From an uncultured Treponema sp. (lineage in GTDB: Bacteria > Spirochaetota > Spirochaetia > Treponematales > Treponemataceae): a stretch of 64,000 nt of DNA. Every line of letters begins with the position of its first letter. Positions within the stretch are counted from its first letter, which is position 1. The notes under the pieces are model-generated. The model worked only from the letters and a program-made list of their open reading frames with translations, was not told the DNA's origin and searched no databases. Positions 29,105-37,834 of the stretch are shown one piece after another. The DNA lies in contig CAMNDY010000007.1 in assembly GCA_946535985.1 (NCBI GenBank), forward strand, positions 1-64,000, read 5' to 3'. A program made the translations under genes and the position numbers.

Positions 29105-31618
29105 ATGGAAGAAATCAAAACTGCCGAAGGTGGCTCTCTCATAAAAATTCCGATTGAAGACGAAGTTAAACAGGCCTATATTGACTATTCAATGTCTGTA
29201 ATTGTACAGCGTGCCCTGCCTGATGTTCGTGACGGTCTTAAGCCGGTTCATCGCCGAATTATGTACGCTATGGATACACTTCATCTTGCAAGCGGTGGAA
29301 AAACAAAAAAATGTGCTACTATCGTCGGTGAAGTTTTGGGACACTACCATCCACATGGTGACGCTTCTGTTTATGATGCTTTGGTTCGTCTTGGTCAGGA
29401 TTTTGCCCAGCGCTATACAACAGTAACTCCTCAGGGAAACTTTGGTACAATTGCCGGTGACCCTCCTGCAGCTTACCGATACACAGAAGCAAAGATGTCT
29501 AAGATCACCGAAGAGATGACCAGCGACATCAACAAAAATACTGTAGACATGGTCCGCAACTTTGATGATACCTGCGATGAGCCTGCAGTGCTTCCTTCTA
29601 AATTTCCATTCCTGCTTTGTAACGGTACTACCGGTATTGCCGTTGGTATGGCTACAAACATGCCTACCCATAACCTCCGCGAAGTAGCCGACGCTATCTG
29701 TGCTTACATTGATAATAAAGAAATCACAGTCGAAGAACTGATGCACTATATAAAGGGACCAGACTTCCCTACAGGCGGAATTATTTACGGTACAAGCGGA
29801 ATTAAAAAAGCTTACACTACCGGACGAGGAAAAATCGTAATCCGTTCTAAGTTCACAATTGAAACAGATAAACGCGGAAAAGAATCAATCGTATTTACAG
29901 AAGTTCCTTACGGCGTAAATACTACAAATATTATCCGCCGCATTAAAGAGCTTGTTCGTGATAAGCAGATTGACGGTGTTGTAAATGCAAACGATGAATC
30001 TTCTGATCGTTCCGGTATGCGTCTTGTTGTTGATCTTAAAAAGGGCGCAATTACAAAAATTGTTTTGAACCAGCTTTTTGCAAAGACAGATTTGCAGTCA
30101 AATTTTGGTGTTATAAATCTGGCACTTGTTCCACAGGTTAAGGAAGGGGCTCCTCGTTATGATGAACCAGGAATGCTTACACTTGCTCCAACTTATCTTA
30201 AGCCGGAAGTTCTTACACTCAAACAGCTTATTCAGCACTTTGTAAATCATCGTGATGAAGTTATTACCCGCCGCACAATTTATGACTTGAAGGTGGCAAA
30301 ACACCGCATGCATATTTTGGAAGCTCTGATTACTGCAATCAATAACATTGATGAAGTTATCCAGATTATCAAATCTTCTGAAAATACAGAAGATGCAAAA
30401 CTCAAACTCGAAAAGCGCTTTAACTTTGATGACGAACAGGCTCAGGCAATTGTTGATATGCAGCTCAAGCGTCTTACACACCTGCTCATTGAAGATTTGC
30501 AGAAAGAGATTAAAGAGCTTCAGGCTTTGATTGATTATCTGGAAGGTTTGTTAGCCGACCATAACAAGATTCTTAATCTGATTAAAGATGAAACCCGCAG
30601 CCTTGCAGAAAAGTATGGTGATGACCGCCGTACCGAAATTGTTGCAAACGAAGTTGAACAGATTAATGTTGAAGACATGATCAAAGACGAGGATATGGTT
30701 GTAATGATCAGCCGCATGGGTTATATCAAGCGTGTTCCTGTTACAAAGTATAAGAAGCAGGGAAGGGGAGGAACCGGAAGCAGTGGAACCAACCTTCTTG
30801 ATGATGACTATGTAAATCAGCTCTTTATTGGTTCTACCAAGGAGCATTTGTTATTCATAACTAACTTAGGACGTGCTTACTGGATGAAGATTCACGAAAT
30901 CCCGGAAAGTGAAAAAACTGCCCGTGGAGCTCATATTAAGGGCTTGCTGCAAGTTGGCCCTGATGAAGAAATTACAACCGTTGTTTCGCTCAAAGAATTC
31001 TCTGATGATATGTACCTCTTTATGACTACAGCACAGGGTATTGTAAAGAAGGTTCGTTCTACAGAATTCCAGAATGCCAAGACACGCGGAATTATTGGAA
31101 TTAAGCTTAATGACGGAGATAAGCTCATTAGTGCAATTCAGACAACTGGTGATGCTGATATTATGCTTGTTTCACGTCGTGGTAAAGCGCTGCGTTTCAA
31201 AGAAGATTCTGTACGCCTTATGGGACGTGCAAGCTGCGGTATAAAGGGAATGAAGCTTAGCGAAGGCGATGAGATTGCTTCTGCAGTTAAAGTTGAATCA
31301 GATTCAAACATGATTCTTATTACAGAGAAGGGTGTTGGAAAACGTATTTCTTTCGATCTTTATTCTGTACATGGCCGAGGAACTGGTGGTCAGAGAATAT
31401 TTGGAAATACAGAAGCCAAGGGTGAAATTATTGGTGCCCTAAATGTTAAGGATTCCGACGAAGTTGTTTGTATGACTAGCCAGGGAAAAACCTTACGCTT
31501 TAAGGCAACTGATATTAAAGAGCAGGGCGCCGGAGCTTCCGGTGTAAACGTTGTTCGTGTTACCGAGCCAGATTACATCGTAGGTCTTGATAAGGTTCAG
31601 GATAAGGATGATGAGTAA
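29105..31618 (+). CDS. gyrA: DNA gyrase subunit A
   Basis: IDYSMSVIVQRALPDVRDGLKPVHRRIMYAM; multiple GyrA C-terminal repeats. Confidence 0.97.
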   Translation: MEEIKTAEGGSLIKIPIEDEVKQAYIDYSMSVIVQRALPDVRDGLKPVHRRIMYAMDTLHLASGGKTKKCATIVGEVLGHYHPHGDASVYDALVRLGQDFAQRYTTVTPQGNFGTIAGDPPAAYRYTEAKMSKITEEMTSDINKNTVDMVRNFDDTCDEPAVLPSKFPFLLCNGTTGIAVGMATNMPTHNLREVADAICAYIDNKEITVEELMHYIKGPDFPTGGIIYGTSGIKKAYTTGRGKIVIRSKFTIETDKRGKESIVFTEVPYGVNTTNIIRRIKELVRDKQIDGVVNANDESSDRSGMRLVVDLKKGAITKIVLNQLFAKTDLQSNFGVINLALVPQVKEGAPRYDEPGMLTLAPTYLKPEVLTLKQLIQHFVNHRDEVITRRTIYDLKVAKHRMHILEALITAINNIDEVIQIIKSSENTEDAKLKLEKRFNFDDEQAQAIVDMQLKRLTHLLIEDLQKEIKELQALIDYLEGLLADHNKILNLIKDETRSLAEKYGDDRRTEIVANEVEQINVEDMIKDEDMVVMISRMGYIKRVPVTKYKKQGRGGTGSSGTNLLDDDYVNQLFIGSTKEHLLFITNLGRAYWMKIHEIPESEKTARGAHIKGLLQVGPDEEITTVVSLKEFSDDMYLFMTTAQGIVKKVRSTEFQNAKTRGIIGIKLNDGDKLISAIQTTGDADIMLVSRRGKALRFKEDSVRLMGRASCGIKGMKLSEGDEIASAVKVESDSNMILITEKGVGKRISFDLYSVHGRGTGGQRIFGNTEAKGEIIGALNVKDSDEVVCMTSQGKTLRFKATDIKEQGAGASGVNVVRVTEPDYIVGLDKVQDKDDE

Positions 31619-31726
31619 TAAAATCGCTACGCGATTTTTACGAGTTTACTCTTGCTCGCAAAAGGCTCGCATTTTTGCTGCGCAAAAACCGAGAAAACTC
31701 TAAGGCCGCTGGTGATCGATGAATAA

Positions 31727-31758
31727 AAAAGGCTGTTCGAATGAACAGCCTTTTACAT
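31727..31758. terminator. Terminator downstream of gyrA
   Basis: aaaaaaggctgttcgaatgaacagcctttta. Confidence 0.7.
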
Positions 31759-31771
31759 TTAACAAAGAATA

Positions 31772-32131
31772 TTACTTATAACGTACAGCAAGGGCTGTTG
31801 TTGTGTAAGTTCCCTTTTGAAAGAACAGGAATCTTGTTCCTTCAAAATCAACTGTAACATTTACCACATCGTTAGCAGTTGGATATTCTTTTTGTGCTTC
31901 TTCTAGAATTTTATAATAAAGTCCATAATTTTTTGCTTTTCCAAAAGAAAAGAACACAATACGAAAATCTGTATCAACCATTTTTACGCGACCAAGTACT
32001 TCATAGTTTGATAAGGTTAATGGAATATCTACAATTCCATCTCGTTGTAAAGGTGTTGCAGATTTACAAGATGCAAGTAAAAACAAAGCTGTACAAAGCG
32101 AAAGTACAAAAAATACTTTTGCAGTTTTCAT
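31772..32131 (-). CDS. Hypothetical lipoprotein
   Basis: MKTAKVFFVLSLCTALFLLASC lipobox. Confidence 0.65.
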   Translation of the reverse strand: MKTAKVFFVLSLCTALFLLASCKSATPLQRDGIVDIPLTLSNYEVLGRVKMVDTDFRIVFFSFGKAKNYGLYYKILEEAQKEYPTANDVVNVTVDFEGTRFLFFQKGTYTTTALAVRYK

Positions 32132-32209
32132 AATAAATTCCTCCTGATTTCAGTTTAGTATGAAAATCTATACATTGTCAATTAACGAATGATAGTTAGA
32201 TAAAATTTA

Positions 32210-32227
32210 AACTAACGACTGTTAGTT
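32210..32227. promoter_or_regulatory. TetR-operator-like palindrome
   Basis: AACTAACGACTGTTAGTT. Confidence 0.5.
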
Positions 32228-32283
32228 AGAAAATAATTTAAATTATTGTTGACAAAATAATAATTATGGACAATAATGAAGTA

Positions 32284-32375
32284 TAAGAAAAGGGAGAACT
32301 ATTACAAAATAGTTTAGGGGTTCTATATCATCATTAGGCAAGAAAACCAGCTGGATTTTTTCAGCTGGTTTTTTT
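32284..32375 (+). ncRNA. Candidate small RNA with sigma70-like promoter and intrinsic terminator
   Basis: TTGACA (32249-32254), 17-bp spacer, AATAAT (32272-32277); internal AACTATT-ACAA-AATAGTT hairpin; AAAACCAGCTG/CAGCTGGTTTT + T-tract terminator (32343-32375). Confidence 0.5.
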
Positions 32376-32397
32376 ATTTAACTCATCAGGTCAAAAG

Positions 32398-32427
32398 TTA
32401 TCCACATCTTATGCACACTGTGGATAA
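32398..32427. promoter_or_regulatory. DnaA-box cluster (left flank of parS array)
   Basis: TTATCCACA 32398-32406, TTATGCACA 32409-32417, TGTGGATAA 32419-32427. Confidence 0.65.
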
Positions 32428-32443
32428 CTATCGGTTAGAAGTT

Positions 32444-32977
32444 AGTTTCACGTGAAACTGTCTTTACTGATAATAATGAAATATGAAAAAACATCTGGCT
32501 CTCCTTGGGGAAGTTTCTGGACTCTATAGTTTTTAGAGCTGCTCGGATTGATGTTTCACATGAAACATTGTTTGAGCGGAAAAACAGAAAGAAAATAGGA
32601 TCTATCAGGTTTGCATACGAATGAATAAGGAAAAGAGTCTTTTGGATTTGTTTCATGTGAAACAAAGGTTCGTTATCCAGATGTAGTGTTTCATGTAAAA
32701 CAAAGCAGGATTCTTTGGTAGTGAAGGTTTTTTTGAAATGAATGTTTCACATGAAACGGAAAAGGATTTTTCAAAAAAGCTTATAGCGTTTGTGTTTCAC
32801 ATGAAACAATCAGGTTGAAAAGGGAAGGGGGAGAAAGTGTTTCATGTGAAACATATGCTGAAGTGTTTGTAGAGTAGGTTAGTATTGAAGGTGTTTATTT
32901 TTTTTTGTTGTTGTAAAAATGTTTCATGTGAAACGTTGTTGGTTTTTAAGATCTTTATTTTGGTTTCATGTGAAACT
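32444..32977. promoter_or_regulatory. parS: parS-like site cluster (9 sites)
   Basis: 16-mers at 32444, 32552, 32649, 32687 (degenerate), 32743, 32793, 32838, 32920, 32962 matching TGTTTCAYRTGAAACA. Confidence 0.85.
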
Positions 32978-33010
32978 TTTTGTATAAATAAGAAGTTGTG
33001 AAGAGTAAAG

Positions 33011-33040
33011 TTATCCACAATATGCACCGAGTTATCCACA
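33011..33040. promoter_or_regulatory. DnaA-box pair (right flank of parS array)
   Basis: TTATCCACA 33011-33019 and 33032-33040, direct orientation. Confidence 0.65.
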
Positions 33041-33173
33041 ATGAAAAAATAACGACTGTTTGTTAGTTTAAAGAATAACGAACGGTCGTATATAAAGACG
33101 CAGTTGATTTTTTATTTTCTACAAGATAAAGTTCTTGTGAGGCATGAAAATCATTTTTTTAAAGAATAAATAC

Positions 33174-33323
33174 AAAAAAATAGCGAGAAGTCGAATTTCA
33201 GATTACAAAAAGGCTCTACACTGCTGCCGCATAAGCGGCAACGTATATAATCAAGGCAGTGTAGCGCATAGGCGGTGAACCGCCGGTTTTGGAATATGAA
33301 ATTCGGCTGGTAGCTATTTTTTT
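33174..33323. repeat. Nested inverted-repeat (multi-branched) element
   Basis: aaaaaaatagc/gctattttttt, cgaatttca/tgaaattcg, ctacactgc/gcagtgtag, inner hairpins TGCCGCATAAGCGGCA and GGCGGTGAACCGCC. Confidence 0.75.
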
Positions 33324-33374
33324 TATATTTGAATTTATATATAATTAATTTTCATTCTTATGAGGATAAATAAT

Positions 33375-33893
33375 ATGAATAATATCGAAATTCGTTCTGT
33401 AAAACCAAAAGATGCCAAAGATCTTCTGAAAATCTATTCTTATTACGTAGAAAACACTGCAATCAGCTTTGAATATGTAACTCCTTCTGTAAAAGAGTTC
33501 AAAAAGCGCATAAAAACAATTACAAAGCGATTTCCTTATATCTGTCTGGTAAAAGAAGGTCAGATTAAAGGTTATGCTTATGCAAATACCTTCCATGCCC
33601 GAAAAGCCTATAACTGGTCGGTTGAACTTTCCATTTATGTTGATAAAGACTGCAGAAAGTGTGGTTATGGCCGAATCTTGTATACAGAACTTGAAAAACA
33701 GTTAAAATCCCGGGGTTTTAGAAATATGTATGCCGGTATTGCAACACCTTTGCAGGAAGATGAATATCTTGATTTTTCAAGCCATAAATTCCACGAAAAG
33801 ATGGGTTTTGTAAAGGTTGCAGAGTTCCATGGCTGCGGAATAAAGTTTGATCGTGTTTATAATTTGATTTATGTAGAAAAGGTGTTATCTTAA
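33375..33893 (+). CDS. GNAT N-acetyltransferase (phosphinothricin-acetyltransferase-like)
   Basis: VELSIYVDKDCRKCGYGRILYTELEKQLKSRG. Confidence 0.85.
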   Translation: MNNIEIRSVKPKDAKDLLKIYSYYVENTAISFEYVTPSVKEFKKRIKTITKRFPYICLVKEGQIKGYAYANTFHARKAYNWSVELSIYVDKDCRKCGYGRILYTELEKQLKSRGFRNMYAGIATPLQEDEYLDFSSHKFHEKMGFVKVAEFHGCGIKFDRVYNLIYVEKVLS

Positions 33894-34499
33894 TTCTTTA
33901 GAATCAGAACCAATTATATGTTGAGAAAGGCTGTTGTTAAGTTTTAATACCTTTTCGTAGTCTTCTTTTACTTGTTCTATAAAAATATAGTCTGGATGCT
34001 TGTTTATGATGTAATTAAAGCATTTTGAAGCATTATACAGGTGCTGCATAGCTTCCAGAAGATTTGAATTGTCGTTAGGGTTATAACCTGTATTTTTAAG
34101 ATATGAATCTTCGAAATTTCCATATGTCATGACAATTCTGCCTGTATCATATTCTGTTACGCCCATATGCATTATATATTCAAGATAATCTGTGTATTCT
34201 TTCACACGTCCGTAGTAATCTGTGAATGAATATACTTTTTTGGCTGTAGGTTGCTCGGTTTTGGACTTGTTTTCATCTATCTGGACTTCTTTTACGTTTG
34301 TTTTGCCCTGAGAATATGTTTTGTTGATAATAATCATGTATTCGTTGTATTTCTGTTTTAATTCTGCAGGAGCGGTGTCCGGATGGTATTTTTTTACGAG
34401 ATTTACATATTCTTTTTTGATTTCTGATAAATTGCCGGAGTTTTTGATTATCTGGAGAAAATTGGAAAGGTCGGATTTGAATTGGGTGGCTTGGTCCAT
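33885..34499 (-). CDS. J-domain-containing protein
   Basis: LVKKYHPDTAPAELKQKYNEYMIIINKTY (HPD motif), here N-terminal. Confidence 0.7.
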   Translation of the reverse strand: MDQATQFKSDLSNFLQIIKNSGNLSEIKKEYVNLVKKYHPDTAPAELKQKYNEYMIIINKTYSQGKTNVKEVQIDENKSKTEQPTAKKVYSFTDYYGRVKEYTDYLEYIMHMGVTEYDTGRIVMTYGNFEDSYLKNTGYNPNDNSNLLEAMQHLYNASKCFNYIINKHPDYIFIEQVKEDYEKVLKLNNSLSQHIIGSDSKELR

Positions 34500-34517
34500 A
34501 AAATATTAATAAGGCGG

Positions 34518-34623
34518 CCCTTCGACCAGCTCAGGGACCCCGGTTTTTACTAAAGGACCCCACGTTTCTGTTTGCGTGGTCCCTGGGTTTTGTTCCGATG
34601 TGGTCCCTGAGCTTGTCGAAGGG
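34518..34623. repeat. Inverted R1 doublet (BIME-like)
   Basis: cccttcgaccagctcagggacc ... ggtccctgagcttgtcgaaggg. Confidence 0.8.
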
Positions 34624-34635
34624 CTTTGTTTTTGT

Positions 34636-35934
34636 TTAGAAACACCTCATCAGGTCTTCAATTGTTTCTCTGCGGCGGATTTGTTTTACTTTTCCGTCGG
34701 AAGAAATAAGAACTTCGGCTGGGCGAGGGCGAGAGTTGTAGCTTGAACACATTGAGAATCCGTATGCTCCTGCATCAAGGATACATGCTAAATCTCCGTG
34801 TTGTGCTGCAGGTAAAAGTCTGTCTTTTGCAAGAATATCACCTGATTCGCAGATATTTCCTGTTACAGTCTGTTCAAGCATATCTGAACCGCTGTGTGGA
34901 ATAACTTTTCCGTCACGGATGATTTCTATATCGTGCCAGCTGTCGTACATGCTTGGGCGTACAAGAACGTTCATTCCAACATCTGTTCCAACAAAAGTCT
35001 TTCCGTTGTTGTGTTTTACTGCGTGAACGCGGCCCAAAAGAACGCTGCCTTCTGCAACACAGAAACGGCCTGGTTCTGACTTAAATAATGGGATTTTATT
35101 AGGAATTCCGCTTTTTGTAGGAAGCTTTGTATAAGTTTCTACAAAATCAGTCAGAATTGGCTCAAGGCGCTTTTTAAAATCTTCCATAGGGAAATCTTTT
35201 TCATCATCAAGCTTGTGGTATGGAATTCCGTAACCACCGCCAAAATCAATGAATTCAAGGTTTTCAAACTGATCTGCAATGCGCAAAAGGTTTGTAACTG
35301 CATCAAGATATGGTTGAGGATCCATAAAAAGCGAACCGATGTGCTGGTTTATTCCGGCAATCTTAAGTTCATATTTCTGGGCAATTTCAAAGATTTTTGG
35401 AATAAATTCTTCGGAAATACCAAACTTTGTTTTCTTTCCTCCTGTTACAACTTTTTCGTGATGTCCGGCACCAACGCCCGGGTTAATGCGGACTGCACAC
35501 TTTCTGTCTGCAGGAGCAATATTTAAGTCGCAGAATACCTGTCCTATTAATTCCAGCTGTTCAAGACTGTCTAGACTGGTTATTACATGATTTTCAATAG
35601 CGAACTTAAATTCTTCGGGTGCTACGTTGTTTGGAACAAAGAATATGCGCTCTGCAGGGAATCCTGCCTTAAAAAGCATCTGAATTTCTCCGACACTCAT
35701 TGCATCGCAGTTTATGCCTTCTTCAAGCGCGATTTTTAAGATATGAATGTTTGTATTAGCTTTTACGGAATAATTGGCAGTATACGGGTATTTTGTAATT
35801 ACCTGTGATACTGCATGCATACGATTGCGAAGAATATCTTCGTTGTATACATAAAGTGGCGTTCCATAATTCATTACGATTTCTTCTGGGTTGTTTCCCT
35901 TAAAAAAATCTACTGTATTAATAAATGATTCCAT
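34636..35934 (-). CDS. lysA: Diaminopimelate decarboxylase
   Basis: YSVKANTNIHIL; EFIDFGGGYGIPY; SEPGRFCVAEGSVLLGRV. Confidence 0.93.
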   Translation of the reverse strand: MESFINTVDFFKGNNPEEIVMNYGTPLYVYNEDILRNRMHAVSQVITKYPYTANYSVKANTNIHILKIALEEGINCDAMSVGEIQMLFKAGFPAERIFFVPNNVAPEEFKFAIENHVITSLDSLEQLELIGQVFCDLNIAPADRKCAVRINPGVGAGHHEKVVTGGKKTKFGISEEFIPKIFEIAQKYELKIAGINQHIGSLFMDPQPYLDAVTNLLRIADQFENLEFIDFGGGYGIPYHKLDDEKDFPMEDFKKRLEPILTDFVETYTKLPTKSGIPNKIPLFKSEPGRFCVAEGSVLLGRVHAVKHNNGKTFVGTDVGMNVLVRPSMYDSWHDIEIIRDGKVIPHSGSDMLEQTVTGNICESGDILAKDRLLPAAQHGDLACILDAGAYGFSMCSSYNSRPRPAEVLISSDGKVKQIRRRETIEDLMRCF

Positions 35935-35943
35935 TTTTTTCTC

Positions 35944-36924
35944 CTAAAGCATATGTGCTCTAATCTCATCCCCGCTGAGTGGGCTCAAATAAGCCGGTGC
36001 AATATCAAATACGGTCTTGCAGCCAATAGCACCTTCTTTGTTCAAACGATAGATTGCGCGGGCATAGGCAACAAGAACGCTTGAAGTAAAGGCTGGGTTT
36101 GAATCGAGCTTGAGACTATATTCGATGATGTTGTTGTATTCGTCGTTCCAACCTGTCTTGCCTGAACGGAAAACAAAGCCTCCGTGAGGGATTTCGGCAT
36201 GGTCACGCTTGAGTTCTTCCTCTGTGATAAAGTGAACTGTTGTATCGTAATCGGCAAAATAGTTTGGCATTTCTTTGATTTCTTTTTCGATACGGGCCTT
36301 ATCGGCACCTTCTTCGGCTACAACAAAGCATTCGCGGGTGTGCTTCTGGCGGGTTGTAAGTTCAGGATTTTTACCGGCACGAACTGCTTCCAATGCTGCT
36401 GGAACAGGTATTGTATACTGCTTTCCATCCTTTACACCTTCTATGCGGCGGATTGCATCTGAGTGCCCTTGGCTTACACCCTTACCCCAAAATGTATAAT
36501 CAGCTCCACCTGGGAGAAGGCTGTTTCCGTATAGGCGCATAAGAGAGAAAAGTCCAGGATCCCAGCCGCAGGAAATAAGGGCTGTGTGTCCGTTATCTTT
36601 GGCTGATTTATCTACATTTGCAAAGTGCTGTGGGATTTTGGCATGGGTGTCAAAGCTGTCTACTACGTTAAAATATTTTGCATATTCTGGTGTCTGTTCA
36701 GGCAGGTCTGTAGCACTACCGCCGCACAAAATCAGAACGTCAATTTCGTCTTTGTGGGCAAGAATATCCTTTACATTATAAACAGGAACTCCTGTTGTAA
36801 GAACCTTTACTGTAGACGGATCACGTCTTGTAAATACTGCTGTAAGCTGGGTGTCCGGGTTGTGCTTGATTGCACATTCAATTCCCTTGCCTAAGTTTCC
36901 ATAACCTAAAATTGCGATTTTCAT
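35944..36924 (-). CDS. ddh: meso-Diaminopimelate D-dehydrogenase
   Basis: IAILGYGNLGKGIECAIKHNPDTQLTAVFTRRDP; LISCGWDPGLFSLMRLYG. Confidence 0.93.
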   Translation of the reverse strand: MKIAILGYGNLGKGIECAIKHNPDTQLTAVFTRRDPSTVKVLTTGVPVYNVKDILAHKDEIDVLILCGGSATDLPEQTPEYAKYFNVVDSFDTHAKIPQHFANVDKSAKDNGHTALISCGWDPGLFSLMRLYGNSLLPGGADYTFWGKGVSQGHSDAIRRIEGVKDGKQYTIPVPAALEAVRAGKNPELTTRQKHTRECFVVAEEGADKARIEKEIKEMPNYFADYDTTVHFITEEELKRDHAEIPHGGFVFRSGKTGWNDEYNNIIEYSLKLDSNPAFTSSVLVAYARAIYRLNKEGAIGCKTVFDIAPAYLSPLSGDEIRAHML

Positions 36925-36939
36925 TTTTATATACTCCTT

Positions 36940-36957
36940 AACTAACGCTCGTTAGTT
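36940..36957. promoter_or_regulatory. TetR-operator-like palindrome upstream of ddh
   Basis: AACTAACGCTCGTTAGTT. Confidence 0.5.
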
Positions 36958-37659
36958 TTATTCCTGACTTAAAAGAACTATTTTGTTTTTAAGGGCTTCC
37001 TTCATTACGGTTACAAGATTTTTCTGTCCTGAATACAAACATGAATCATCATCGCTGCCGGTAAGTTCGCCTGTCATTACATATGTTGAATCAATGATTA
37101 CACGTAACTGTCCAGGTTCAGGATCTGTATGATAAATAATTGCTCCATCCAGGTTGTAGTTGCTGTCTGTCATGATTACAACTTTTTTACCGTTATTTAT
37201 AAGTTCGGTAAGCTCTTCTTCGTAAGCATCTACGATTCTTACCGAAGCAGAAATGTAAAGTCGTAGTCTTGTTTCTTTTATCATATCCAAAAGCTTGTTC
37301 TGAATATTTTTGGATCCAATGATTGTTATATAGCCGTCTGTTTCAATCTGCTTTTGTGGAGCGTGTTCTTTAATATAGTCTGCTTTTTGCTGAAGATCTT
37401 TTAGAACGTTGCTTGTAAAAGTTTTAACATCAACCGGAAGATATTTTGTGGAATCTCCCTGGATTAAATAAGCGGCACCTTTGTCTGTAAGGTTTGATAA
37501 AGCAGCATAAACGTTTGAACGAGATATACCTGTTTCTTTAGAAACCTCGTAGCCTGTCATTTCTCCGTGCGAAAGAAGGGTTGTATAAATTACAGCTTCC
37601 TGACGAGTAAGACCAAAGAATGTTAAATCATCGGTAAACTGAAGATTTTGCATTTGCAA
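36958..37659 (-). CDS. TrmB-family transcriptional regulator
   Basis: N-terminal wHTH FGLTRQEAVIYTTLLSHGEMTGYEVSKETGISRSNVYAALSNL. Confidence 0.85.
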   Translation of the reverse strand: MQMQNLQFTDDLTFFGLTRQEAVIYTTLLSHGEMTGYEVSKETGISRSNVYAALSNLTDKGAAYLIQGDSTKYLPVDVKTFTSNVLKDLQQKADYIKEHAPQKQIETDGYITIIGSKNIQNKLLDMIKETRLRLYISASVRIVDAYEEELTELINNGKKVVIMTDSNYNLDGAIIYHTDPEPGQLRVIIDSTYVMTGELTGSDDDSCLYSGQKNLVTVMKEALKNKIVLLSQE

Positions 37660-37688
37660 CCTCCTGATTTTTTGAATTTTTCATGTTT

Positions 37689-37710
37689 AGTAGTACTGTT
37701 TAATACTACT
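37689..37710. promoter_or_regulatory. Candidate operator of the TrmB-type regulator
   Basis: AGTAGTA-N8-TACTACT inverted repeat in the divergent promoter region. Confidence 0.45.
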
Positions 37711-37834
37711 TACAAGGGTTAATATACAGAATTTGTATATATTTGTCAAATTTAATTAGTTAAAAATTCAATTTGTATAATTATAAAATAGTTATATAAT
37801 GATTTACTCATTTAATTTTGGAAAGGAAAAATTT

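Noticed and set aside
31619-31706. Multi-hairpin sequence downstream of gyrA (tcgctacgcga, gctcgcaaaaggctcgc)
   Set aside because: Probably a degenerate repeat or termination region; pairing is too irregular to support a specific call.
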